Of a stretch of DNA of 5,049 bases, positions 1-5,049 are shown piece after piece. Position numbers and translations under genes: made by a program. Numbering within the stretch: position 1 is the first letter of the stretch; each line of letters opens with the position of its first letter. Source of the stretch: Deltaproteobacteria bacterium (GTDB lineage Bacteria; Desulfobacterota; Desulfobacteria; Desulfobacterales; SG8-13); the NCBI GenBank assembly GCA_030670715.1, contig DAOVBC010000207.1, forward strand, positions 1 to 5,049. Reading direction: 5' to 3'. The notes under the pieces are model-generated. The model saw only the letters and a program-made list of their open reading frames with translations, did no database searches and was not told the origin of the DNA.

Positions 1-89
1 AATTTACTGGCATGACAGCTTTGCCGAATCCAGTTTTTGGGGAAATGCAGCTGAGAAAACAAATGATAGTTAACCTATTGATATTATTC
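1..89. other. Left edge, no gene supported
   Basis: Two plus-strand frames stay open from the left edge, one to a TAA at 71-73 and one to a TGA at 93-95. Either could be the tail of a gene lying outside the window. Neither gives a recognisable protein family in about 25-30 residues, and they contradict each other. No hairpin or promoter stands out here. Confidence 0.3.
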
Positions 90-156
90 TGGTGATCCCA
101 CCGGGATTCGAACCCGGGTTATCCCGCAAGAAAAGCGGGACATCCTGGACCTCCTA
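90..156 (-). pseudogene. 5'-truncated tRNA-Glu(UUC)-like remnant
   Basis: Read on the minus strand, this stretch has a D-loop-like segment, an anticodon arm with stem CCCGC/GCGGG and 7-base loop TTTTCTT (anticodon UUC, glutamate), and a perfect T arm (CCGGG-TTCGAAT-CCCGG). It ends in TGGGATC plus ACCA, identical to the 3' end of the neighbouring tRNA-Glu. The 5' acceptor strand and the 5' half of the D stem are missing: where they should be lies the T-run of the terminator at 156-184, which cannot pair with the 3' acceptor strand. Position 37, nearly always a purine, is T. I infer a non-functional remnant, because it lacks an acceptor stem and sits behind a terminator on the same strand. It could instead be a leftover half-site from tRNA-targeted integration, but no integrase is visible. 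Confidence 0.7.
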
Positions 157-184
157 AAAAAAAGAGCCTCATCTTCGAGGCTCT
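156..184 (-). terminator. Intrinsic terminator after tRNA-Glu(CUC)
   Basis: On the minus strand an 8-bp perfect stem (AGAGCCTC/GAGGCTCT) closes a 6-base loop (GAAGAT) and runs into eight T residues. It starts about 10 bases after the CCA of tRNA-Glu, the usual position for a tRNA terminator. The plus-strand reading has no T-run after the hairpin, so it should work in one direction only. Confidence 0.9.
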
Positions 185-194
185 GTCCATTTCG

Positions 195-269
195 TGGTGA
201 TCCCAGGGGGATTCGAACCCCCGCTACCGGCGTGAGAGGCCGGCGTCCTAACCACTAGACGATGGGACC
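195..269 (-). tRNA. tRNA-Glu (anticodon CUC)
   Basis: A 75-base cloverleaf with the 3' CCA encoded. Acceptor strands GGTCCCA and TGGGATC pair over 7 bp with one G-U. The D arm is GTCT/GGAC, the anticodon stem CCGGC/GCCGG carries loop CTCTCAC (anticodon CUC, reading GAG), and the T arm is GGGGG-TTCGAAT-CCCCC. The 5' sequence GGTCCCATCGTCTAG is typical of bacterial glutamate tRNAs. Besides charging for translation, Glu-tRNA(Glu) feeds tetrapyrrole synthesis in bacteria that use the C5 pathway. A strong terminator follows at once, so this tRNA is the last working unit of its transcript. It lies 77 bases downstream of the PLDc_N gene on the same strand. Confidence 0.97.
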
Positions 270-286
270 GGATCAAAGCGTTTTAC

Positions 287-323
287 ATCGTATTCAGTTA
301 TGAAAATTTGCCATGAAAGTCAA
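287..323 (-). promoter_or_regulatory. Possible tRNA-Glu promoter
   Basis: Two imperfect sigma70-like choices lie in the 77-base gap before the tRNA. One is ATGGCA (314-309), 16 bases, TACGAT (292-287), which would start transcription about 10 bases before the mature 5' end. The other begins with TTGACT (323-318) but has no good -10 at 17 bases. No terminator separates the upstream genes, so read-through transcription is equally possible. Confidence 0.3.
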
Positions 324-346
324 ACGGATTTTCCCCTTCAATTTAA

Positions 347-547
347 CTACGGTTTTTTCCCTTGGCGGATGCCGAACAGAAAATAAGGGATAAAGCCCAC
401 AAAGGGGATCGAGGCAATGATCCACCATAGCGCCTTTTTTCCCTGTGATCCGAAATCCCTTTGAGCGACGCTGACCACCGCCAGTATGGTTAACAAAAAG
501 AAGGGAATGCATAGCCCAAGGAAAATGGCAACCAGTCTCAGGTCCAT
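347..547 (-). CDS. Small PLDc_N-type two-helix membrane protein
   Basis: A 66-residue protein of two hydrophobic helices: about residues 4-27, then about 39-61 after a polar linker rich in K, R, Q and G. The second helix reads ALWWIIASIPFVGFIPYFLFG and ends in a basic tail (RQGKK). This W...P..G...Y..FG pattern matches the phospholipase D N-terminal membrane domain (PLDc_N), which also occurs alone in small bacterial proteins; no PLD catalytic HKD motif is present. Alone it is an inner-membrane protein of unknown function, not a phospholipase. The ATG is two bases after the TAA of the transglycosylase gene. The Shine-Dalgarno AAAGGA overlaps that gene's last codons, so the pair is probably translationally coupled. 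The family call is good; the role is unknown. Confidence 0.8.
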   Translation of the reverse strand: MDLRLVAIFLGLCIPFFLLTILAVVSVAQRDFGSQGKKALWWIIASIPFVGFIPYFLFGIRQGKKP

Positions 548-549
548 TT

Positions 550-1437
550 TTATCCTTTCAATATATCGGAAATTTTCAAAATTGTATCCACGTAGCGTTC
601 ACTGTGGTTGTAATGATAAATGACTTTTTCGGCTTTCTGCCGCTCTATGCCGGGATGCCAGCCGTGTTTTTTCAAATAGTATGCGATGCTTGCGATAGCA
701 TCGGCGTCATCAAAAAGATTGATTTTACCGTCGCTGTTGCCGTCTTTGGCCAGCGAATCGATATTGCTGGGCATAAACTGCGCAAGGCCCATGGCGCCTG
801 CGAATGATCCGTTGACGCTAACAGGGTCAAATCCCTCCGAGCCGGCATGCTTGAGAAACGCCTTGAGTTCTCGGTAAGCCCACTGCGATTTTCTCGTAAT
901 CTTTTCCTCGAACACATCCCGTGTCAGCTCCGGTGTGTTCGAAATTTCCAGCCACAGCATTTCCCTGACTTTCGGATCGGATAAAGCCGCCATAGTGGAC
1001 AGGGTATTGAGTATCGATCTTGAGCCCAGCAGTTTTCCGAACTGTGTTTCGACAAGGATAATCGCAGTGATGACCTCCCTGTCAACACCGTATTGTTTTT
1101 CGGCTTCGGTAAAAGAGGACCGGTGCTTCTCAATGTATTTTTTCGCCCTTTTAATCTGACCCTTTTCCGTATATTGGTCGTAATCGACTTTGGATTCGTG
1201 GTGGATAAAATAGGTTGAAATTCCCCGGGTTTCGAAAGTTACCTGAGGTCGTGAGTAAAGATCCTTAATTATCTTTTCGTCAAAGCCATCGGCAATCAGA
1301 CGCTTTTCCAATGATTCAAAATAATTAACGCTTTTTTGCGCGACAGCGGCAGATCCCACCTGTAACGCCAAAATAACAGCCAACATCCAGCACATCAGGT
1401 ATTTGCGCGCTAGTTTTTTTCTCCATATGAAACACAT
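550..1437 (-). CDS. mltB: MltB-type (GH103) lytic murein transglycosylase
   Basis: This enzyme cleaves the MurNAc-GlcNAc bond of peptidoglycan in the periplasm, leaving a 1,6-anhydroMurNAc end. Numbered from the ATG at 1437 (295 residues), there is a basic n-region (RKKLARK), a hydrophobic core and an AVA-Q type cleavage site near residue 33. No lipobox is visible, so a soluble periplasmic form is likely. The catalytic glutamate should be E130 in VETQFG. The family signature GSFAGAMGLAQFMPS spans 210-224, and an EF-hand-like loop (DGNSDGKINLFD) spans 232-243, as in the calcium site of E. coli Slt35. The C-terminal YNHSERYV pattern is also typical. An in-frame GTG at 1497 would add 20 residues, but they separate the signal peptide from the N-terminus and no Shine-Dalgarno precedes it; the ATG's own Shine-Dalgarno is also weak. 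The symbol is by family resemblance. Confidence 0.92.
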   Translation of the reverse strand: MCFIWRKKLARKYLMCWMLAVILALQVGSAAVAQKSVNYFESLEKRLIADGFDEKIIKDLYSRPQVTFETRGISTYFIHHESKVDYDQYTEKGQIKRAKKYIEKHRSSFTEAEKQYGVDREVITAIILVETQFGKLLGSRSILNTLSTMAALSDPKVREMLWLEISNTPELTRDVFEEKITRKSQWAYRELKAFLKHAGSEGFDPVSVNGSFAGAMGLAQFMPSNIDSLAKDGNSDGKINLFDDADAIASIAYYLKKHGWHPGIERQKAEKVIYHYNHSERYVDTILKISDILKG

Positions 1438-1622
1438 AGTTCGATTCCCATCCTCTTCTTCGCCCAACAACAACGTTAAGTTCAAAATATCAAACACTGC
1501 AACATGTTGAATCCAACTTGCGGGCTACGCCTTTAAATGTTACATAAGAATGATAAAATCCGACTTTATCTGGGACGGCTTTGATTTTACTCCCCCGATA
1601 CAGACCATGTGTTGTGAACATC

Positions 1623-1659
1623 CCAAAATGCCTAAAATGCGCTAAAATGCCTAAAACTT
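1623..1659. repeat. Four-unit nonamer array (CTAAAATGC)
   Basis: Four consecutive copies of a 9-base unit: CCAAAATGC (1623-1631), CTAAAATGC (1632-1640), CTAAAATGC (1642-1650, after one extra G) and a diverged CTAAAACTT (1651-1659). The last unit also forms a small inverted repeat, CCTAA-AAC-TTAGG (1650-1662), which directly abuts the TATAAA at 1663. It may be a dispersed short-repeat family or a set of regulator sites for radA; sequence alone does not decide. Confidence 0.7.
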
Positions 1660-1662
1660 AGG

Positions 1663-1668
1663 TATAAA
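1663..1668 (+). promoter_or_regulatory. Candidate -10 element for radA
   Basis: TATAAA matches the sigma70 -10 consensus at five of six positions and would give a leader of about 48 bases before the radA GTG. No good -35 lies 16-18 bases upstream; that space is filled by the nonamer repeats. The promoter may therefore be weak or activator-dependent. This is a tentative call. Confidence 0.3.
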
Positions 1669-1722
1669 GAATCAGCTTCCCATGACGAAATAAGATATCA
1701 CAATTAGACAATTTTTGGAATC

Positions 1723-3090
1723 GTGAAAAAATTTTCAAAAACAGTTTTTACCTGCCAGTCATGCGGTTACCAGACCCCCAAATGGATGGGTCGATGCCCG
1801 GATTGCGGCCGGTGGGATACGTTCATAGAGGAATTGCAGCGATCTCAATCGGCCAGGAGTGCCTTGGGAGGTTTATCCCCGACAGCAGTCGAGCCGGTTC
1901 CGATTGATTCCATTGAGCTGAAAAGTGAAGATCGACTGTTTACGGACATCGGGGAATTTGATCGCGTACTGGGAGGCGGCATTGTAGCCGGAACCCTGGT
2001 TTTGATCGGTGGGGAACCGGGTATCGGAAAATCCACGCTCATGCTGCAGGCACTTTACGGTCTTGCCTGTGCAGGGAAAAAAGTGCTGTACGTTTCAGGA
2101 GAAGAATCCATCCGGCAAATTCGAATCAGAAGCAAACGCCTGTCCACCGTCTCACCGGGCATTCTGGTGGTTTCAGAAGTCGAACTGGATGCCATTTTAG
2201 GGATGGTCTCATCTGTGCGGCCGGATGTTCTGGTAGTCGACTCCATCCAGACCATTTTTAACAGCGAACTGACATCCGCTCCCGGCAGCGTAACCCAGGT
2301 TAGAGAATCAACGGTTCGGCTGATGCTCATGGCCAAAAAAACCGGTATTCCAACCTTTCTGGTGGGCCATGTAACCAAAGACGGCGCCATCGCCGGACCG
2401 AAACTGCTGGAACATATAGTCGATACGGTTCTCTATTTTGAGGGCGACCGGAATCATATGTTCCGGATTCTGCGGGCGGTTAAAAACCGTTTCGGGTCGA
2501 CAAATGAAATCGGTGTATTTGAAATGAAAGATAAAGGGCTGGAGGAAGTGGGAAATCCTTCAGCAGTTTTTCTCTCTGAAAGACCGGCCAATGCACCGGG
2601 TTCGGCGGTTGCGGCCAGCATGGAGGGAACCCGGCCGATACTGGTTGAACTTCAGGCGCTTGTCGGCAGCAGCAGCTACGGAACGCCCCGCAGAACGATT
2701 CTTGGACTGGATCAAAACCGGGTGGCACTGCTGGTGGCAGTGATGGAAAAAAAACTCGGTACGCACCTGATGGGGCATGATATTTTTATGAACGTGGCCG
2801 GTGGCGTCAAAATTGACGAGCCGGCTGTGGACATGGGAATCGTTGCGGCGATCGCATCCAGTTTTCTGGACAAACCGATTCCTGACGGGACACTGCTCCT
2901 CGGTGAGGTCGGACTGGCAGGGGAGATCCGTGGAATCGGCCATGTGGAGACCCGGATAACCGAGGCAAAAAAAATGGGATTTACCCGCTGCCTGCTGCCG
3001 GAAAGCAACCGCAAACGCCTGACAGGAATTGACGGAATTACCATTGTCGGTATAGAGAACATTTCGGAAGGGATTGAAAGTCTGTTCTAA
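1723..3090 (+). CDS. radA: DNA repair protein RadA (Sms)
   Basis: RadA is a RecA-like ATPase that drives branch migration of recombination intermediates and aids DNA repair. The 455-residue length is normal for the family. The domains run in order: an N-terminal zinc finger with C11-x2-C14 and C25-x2-C28; a RecA-like core with Walker A GEPGIGKST (97-105) and Walker B VLVVDS (169-174, acidic residue D173); the RadA-specific KNRFG motif (254-258); and a C-terminal Lon-protease-like domain from about 340. In that domain the PAVDMGI segment (368-374) carries Asp where Lon has its catalytic Ser, so it is not a protease. The GTG start gives the expected short lead before the zinc finger, but its Shine-Dalgarno (GGA, 1717-1719) is weak, suggesting modest expression. 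It is transcribed alone, with no hairpin terminator visible downstream. Confidence 0.98.
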   Translation: MKKFSKTVFTCQSCGYQTPKWMGRCPDCGRWDTFIEELQRSQSARSALGGLSPTAVEPVPIDSIELKSEDRLFTDIGEFDRVLGGGIVAGTLVLIGGEPGIGKSTLMLQALYGLACAGKKVLYVSGEESIRQIRIRSKRLSTVSPGILVVSEVELDAILGMVSSVRPDVLVVDSIQTIFNSELTSAPGSVTQVRESTVRLMLMAKKTGIPTFLVGHVTKDGAIAGPKLLEHIVDTVLYFEGDRNHMFRILRAVKNRFGSTNEIGVFEMKDKGLEEVGNPSAVFLSERPANAPGSAVAASMEGTRPILVELQALVGSSSYGTPRRTILGLDQNRVALLVAVMEKKLGTHLMGHDIFMNVAGGVKIDEPAVDMGIVAAIASSFLDKPIPDGTLLLGEVGLAGEIRGIGHVETRITEAKKMGFTRCLLPESNRKRLTGIDGITIVGIENISEGIESLF

Positions 3091-3121
3091 AGGATTTTGG
3101 TTCATTTTAGTTTAATTTTGG

Positions 3122-3150
3122 ACACGGATTAACACGGATTTACAGGATTA
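3122..3150. repeat. Short direct repeat, ACACGGATTA units
   Basis: Three tandem units of about 10 bases: ACACGGATTA (3122-3131), ACACGGATTT (3132-3141) and a shortened ACAGGATTA (3142-3150). From memory, sequences of this CACGGATTAACACGGAT type recur between genes in many environmental bacterial genomes, including deltaproteobacteria. I cannot confirm copy number from one window. Confidence 0.7.
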
Positions 3151-3179
3151 AATAATACAATTTGGGAACCAGGAATGGT

Positions 3180-3259
3180 CACGAATTTTCACGAAAAAAA
3201 ATTAAGCCCAGAGCATAAATTAACCTGTTTCATTTCGTGTTTATTCGTGTAAATTCGTG
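3180..3259. repeat. Imperfect inverted repeat, CACGAA-type arms
   Basis: The left arm CACGAATTTTCACGAA (3180-3195) and right arm TTCGTGTAAATTCGTG (3244-3259) are reverse complements at 15 of 16 positions, separated by 48 bases. Each arm is itself a doublet of CACGAA or TTCGTG. A transcript could fold into a 16-bp stem with one mismatch. There is no T-run after the right arm, so it does not look like an intrinsic terminator. Confidence 0.75.
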
Positions 3260-3263
3260 GTTA
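3234..3263. repeat. Three-unit 10-bp direct repeat (TTCGTG)
   Basis: Three exact-period units, TTCGTGTTTA (3234-3243), TTCGTGTAAA (3244-3253) and TTCGTGGTTA (3254-3263). With a period close to one helical turn, the TTCGTG cores lie on one face of the DNA. It shares its core with the CACGAA left arm at 3180-3195 in opposite orientation. Confidence 0.75.
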
Positions 3264-3283
3264 TAATTCTGTGTTCCCTTTTC

Positions 3284-3313
3284 TTGACTAAAATTTCTGA
3301 TTAATAGTATAAA
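3284..3313 (+). promoter_or_regulatory. Sigma70-type promoter for rlmE-yebC
   Basis: TTGACT (3284-3289) and TATAAA (3308-3313) each match the consensus at five of six positions and are 18 bases apart. Transcription would start near 3320, giving a leader of about 47 bases. This is the best promoter match I found in the window, and it lies just downstream of the inverted repeat. Confidence 0.65.
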
Positions 3314-3366
3314 AATTATTGCGTGGGGTAAATTAAAACAGGCCCCTTTGCACCCGGATTCTTTAC

Positions 3367-3969
3367 ATGCGTCATTCAGCTTCAAAACGCGGACAGTGGA
3401 GCGATCACTACACACAGCGGGCCAAAAAGGAAAAATATCCGGCCAGATCTGTTTATAAGCTGCAGGAGATACAGCAGAAATATAAAATTATAAAAAAAGG
3501 GGACAGGGTGCTTGATCTGGGGTGTTCGCCCGGATCGTGGCTGCTGTTTGCGGCGCAGCTGACAACCGGCAGCGGTAGAGTTGTCGGAGTCGACCTGAAG
3601 CCGGTTTCGATACCACTGCCGAAACATGCTGCGGTTTTTACCGGTGACATCCTCTTCGTTGATGATACGCTGGCTGCATCCATCGGCAGGGGCTATCAGG
3701 TTGTGTTAAGCGACATGGCGCCCTCTACCACCGGGCAAAAAGATATTGACGCCGCACGATCACACAATCTCTGCCGGGCGGCCCTGGACATTGCAACAAC
3801 CGTTTTGCTGCCCGGCGGCACTTTTGTTTGTAAGATTTTTCAAGGGTCCGAATTTAATGATTTTTCAGATTCCGTAAAAAAAAGTTTCAGAAAATATAAA
3901 ATTTATAAGCCCCAGAGCAGCCGCAAGGCGAGCAGGGAAATCTATATCATAGGAATGGGGAAATTGTAG
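3367..3969 (+). CDS. rlmE: 23S rRNA (uridine-2'-O)-methyltransferase RlmE (FtsJ/RrmJ)
   Basis: RlmE transfers a methyl group from S-adenosylmethionine to the 2'-OH of U2552 (E. coli numbering) in the 23S rRNA A-loop, a late step of large-subunit assembly in the cytoplasm. The 200 residues form one Rossmann-fold domain close to the usual length (E. coli has 209). The SAM-binding motif DLGCSPGSW is at 50-58. The K-D-K-E catalytic tetrad is intact: K31 in RSVYKL, D116 in SDMAP, K156 in CKIFQG and E191 in SREIYI, with spacing almost equal to E. coli K38-D124-K164-E199. The ATG has only a weak GGA upstream; no better start is visible and the RSVYKL segment sits at the expected depth. It leads an operon with yebC, whose Shine-Dalgarno overlaps its stop codon. 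Confidence 0.97.
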   Translation: MRHSASKRGQWSDHYTQRAKKEKYPARSVYKLQEIQQKYKIIKKGDRVLDLGCSPGSWLLFAAQLTTGSGRVVGVDLKPVSIPLPKHAAVFTGDILFVDDTLAASIGRGYQVVLSDMAPSTTGQKDIDAARSHNLCRAALDIATTVLLPGGTFVCKIFQGSEFNDFSDSVKKSFRKYKIYKPQSSRKASREIYIIGMGKL

Positions 3970-3973
3970 GAGG
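3968..3973 (+). promoter_or_regulatory. Strong yebC ribosome binding site
   Basis: A perfect AGGAGG begins inside the TAG stop of rlmE and lies 8 bases before the yebC ATG. The overlap indicates co-transcription and possible translational coupling, and predicts that yebC is translated much better than rlmE, whose own site is poor. Confidence 0.85.
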
Positions 3974-3981
3974 AAACAGCC

Positions 3982-4725
3982 ATGTCAGGTCACAGCAAAT
4001 GGTCCAGCATCAAGCATAAAAAGGCTGCCACCGATGCCAAACGCGGAAAAATGTTCACCAAGCTCATCAAGGAAATTACCGTGGCCGCCCGGATGGGAGG
4101 CGGTGATGCAGACGTGAACCCGAGACTGAGGAGTGCCATTCAGGCCGCAAAAAGTGAAAATATGCCCAAAGACAACATTGAAAGGGCAATCAAGAAAGGC
4201 ACCGGCGATCTCGAGGGTGTCAATTACGAAGAAAGCGTATATGAGGGTTATGGCCCCGGTGGTGCGGCGGTGCTAATAGAATCACTGACGGACAACAAAA
4301 ATAGGGCCGTGGCGGATATTCGCCATATATTCAGTAAGAACAACGGCAGCCTGGGCGAAAATGGTTGTGTTGCCTGGATGTTTGACAAAAAAGGCTATAT
4401 CGTCGTGGAAAGCAAGGACGTAGACGAAGAAACCCTGATGGAACTGGCACTCGAGGCCGGTGCCGAAGATGTTCGCGAAGATGACAGCAATTTTGAAGTG
4501 ATTGCGGCCCCCGAGGATTTTGAAGCGGTGAAAGAGGCGATCGACACGGCGTCGGTTCCACACATCGCAGCGGAGATTACCATGCTGCCGCAATCGACCA
4601 CAAATCTCACCGGGAAAGAGGCTGAGCAGATGGTCCGATTGATGGAAATGCTCGAAGACTGCGATGACGTGCAGAAGGTTTACACGAACGCGGATATACC
4701 GGAAGAAATAGTCAATAATATGTAA
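3982..4725 (+). CDS. yebC: YebC/PmpR family protein (TACO1-like translation factor)
   Basis: A 247-residue full-length member of the YebC/PmpR/TACO1 family. The N-terminal signature MSGHSKWSSIKHKKAATDAKRG, the segment EGYGPGGAAVLIESLTDNKNR (from about residue 88) and the acidic C-terminal half with DCDDVQKVYTNADI are all diagnostic. The family was long annotated as a transcriptional regulator (PmpR), while work on mitochondrial TACO1 and bacterial YebC supports a role in translating difficult sequences such as proline runs. I therefore favour a cytoplasmic, ribosome-linked role, which fits its pairing with rlmE only 12 bases upstream. In many bacteria yebC precedes ruvC; here the next gene is a convergent NYN-domain gene. 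The ATG is set by AGGAGG at the ideal distance. Confidence 0.97.
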   Translation: MSGHSKWSSIKHKKAATDAKRGKMFTKLIKEITVAARMGGGDADVNPRLRSAIQAAKSENMPKDNIERAIKKGTGDLEGVNYEESVYEGYGPGGAAVLIESLTDNKNRAVADIRHIFSKNNGSLGENGCVAWMFDKKGYIVVESKDVDEETLMELALEAGAEDVREDDSNFEVIAAPEDFEAVKEAIDTASVPHIAAEITMLPQSTTNLTGKEAEQMVRLMEMLEDCDDVQKVYTNADIPEEIVNNM

Positions 4726-4737
4726 ATTCGAAACGCT

Positions 4738-5049
4738 TTACCAAACAACAGGTTTGTGAATGGTTGTACCGGGGATTGGATCAGGTAATTGAGATGCGGC
4801 CAAAACGCCTTTTCTGACGCGTTTGGTGAAATCTGAAAACTTTAAGAGCTCTCTTGATGGGTGTGTTTTCCCTGGAGTGATTAGCCCTATTTTTTTCTTA
4901 TGCTGTGTCTTTACGAGAGCGAGTGATTCAGCCAAATCACTGTCATTGGATACAATCACAGCACAATCATAAAGATCAAGCCAAGCATCATTCAAAAGAT
5001 GCACCGCAAGATTAACATCAGAGCCTTTTTCCTCGGTCTTGATGACATT
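4738..5049 (-). CDS. NYN/LabA-type (PIN-like) domain protein, 5' end off window
   Basis: This is the C-terminal 103 residues of a minus-strand gene that enters from the right edge. The pattern KTEEKGSDVNLAVHLLNDA, then YDCAVIVSNDSDLAESLALVK and a later KKIGLITP strand, matches the NYN (DUF88/COG1432, LabA-like) fold, a PIN-like nuclease family. The Asp in KGSDV and the Asps in NDSD are the usual metal-ligand positions; the first acidic residue lies outside the window. The reading frame is open through 5049, so a GTG at 5004 is internal and not the start. NDSD replaces the commoner GDSD, a mild change. Many relatives are presumed RNases, some in toxin-like or regulatory contexts, but no substrate can be inferred here. 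Its stop lies 12 bases from the yebC stop, tail to tail. Confidence 0.85.
   Translation of the reverse strand, partial: NVIKTEEKGSDVNLAVHLLNDAWLDLYDCAVIVSNDSDLAESLALVKTQHKKKIGLITPGKTHPSRELLKFSDFTKRVRKGVLAASQLPDPIPGTTIHKPVVW

Larger units (their letters stand above)
1438..1722. other. Divergent intergenic region, mltB / radA
   Basis: This is the shared upstream region of two divergent transcription units, clearly AT-rich at its right half. It holds a 10-bp palindrome CAACATGTTG (1500-1509), the nonamer array at 1623-1659, and a TATAAA at 1663-1668. A TATCAT on the minus strand (1555-1550) could be a -10 for the transglycosylase operon but lacks a convincing -35. I see no small gene or structured RNA here. 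Confidence 0.5.

Noticed and set aside
2..95. Plus-strand open frames at the left edge as a truncated gene
   Set aside because: Two frames are equally open over under 100 bases and neither gives recognisable protein sequence, so no choice can be supported.
121..140. Hairpin TCCCGC/GCGGGA as a plus-strand terminator
   Set aside because: It is the anticodon arm of the tRNA-like remnant, and no T-run follows it on the plus strand.
604..917. Plus- and minus-strand open frames overlapping the transglycosylase gene
   Set aside because: The transglycosylase frame carries all family motifs; the others show no family resemblance and no start signals.
2560..3105. A 181-codon open frame on the minus strand inside radA, plus shorter ones at 2055-2390 and 2712-3062
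   Set aside because: They lie fully antisense to an unmistakable radA, have no recognisable domains or ribosome sites, and their residue make-up is that of a shadow frame.
3122..3263. Possible CRISPR array
   Set aside because: Units are only about 10 bases, directly abutting with no spacers, and no cas gene is in the window.
3230..3415. A 61-codon minus-strand frame across the intergenic repeats and the rlmE start
   Set aside because: Its C-terminal part is just the translation of the TTCGTG repeats and its N-terminal part is antisense to rlmE. It has no ribosome site and resembles no family.
4726..4760. Bidirectional terminator between yebC and the NYN gene
   Set aside because: Only a weak 4-5 bp pairing (AAAC/GTTT near 4743-4756) exists, inside the NYN coding end and without a T-run.

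Overview
This window is ordinary chromosomal housekeeping DNA from a Gram-negative bacterium. A deltaproteobacterial (Desulfobacterota-type) host is my best guess. That guess rests on a periplasmic MltB-type lytic transglycosylase, CCA-encoding tRNAs, and short AT-rich repeats between genes of a kind I associate with sulfate-reducer genomes. It is an inference from style, since no species-specific marker is present.

Layout. The left end (1-350) carries, on the minus strand, a complete tRNA-Glu(CUC) and then a strong intrinsic terminator. Directly behind the terminator lies a second tRNA-Glu-like sequence (anticodon UUC) that has lost its 5' end and looks dead. Still on the minus strand, 347-1437 is a two-gene unit: a secreted MltB/GH103 lytic transglycosylase, and two bases after its stop a 66-residue two-helix membrane protein of PLDc_N type. 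A 225-285 bp divergent intergenic region follows, holding a nonamer repeat array next to a possible promoter. On the plus strand comes radA (1723-3090), then a 276 bp intergenic region with 10-base-period repeats and an imperfect inverted repeat. A good sigma70-type promoter then precedes an rlmE-yebC operon (3367-4725). The right end holds the 3' part of a convergent minus-strand NYN/LabA-type (PIN-like) gene cut by the window edge.

How the genes relate. RadA acts in recombination-branch processing. RlmE methylates the ribosomal A-loop, and YebC is a translation or regulatory factor, so the rlmE-yebC pair is a plausible ribosome-function operon. The transglycosylase and small membrane protein form a separate cell-envelope unit.

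I found no mobile element, CRISPR array or previously undescribed multi-gene system. The points most worth a second look are the truncated tRNA-Glu fragment behind the terminator, the two intergenic repeat families, the coupled PLDc_N micro-protein, and the NYN gene facing yebC.
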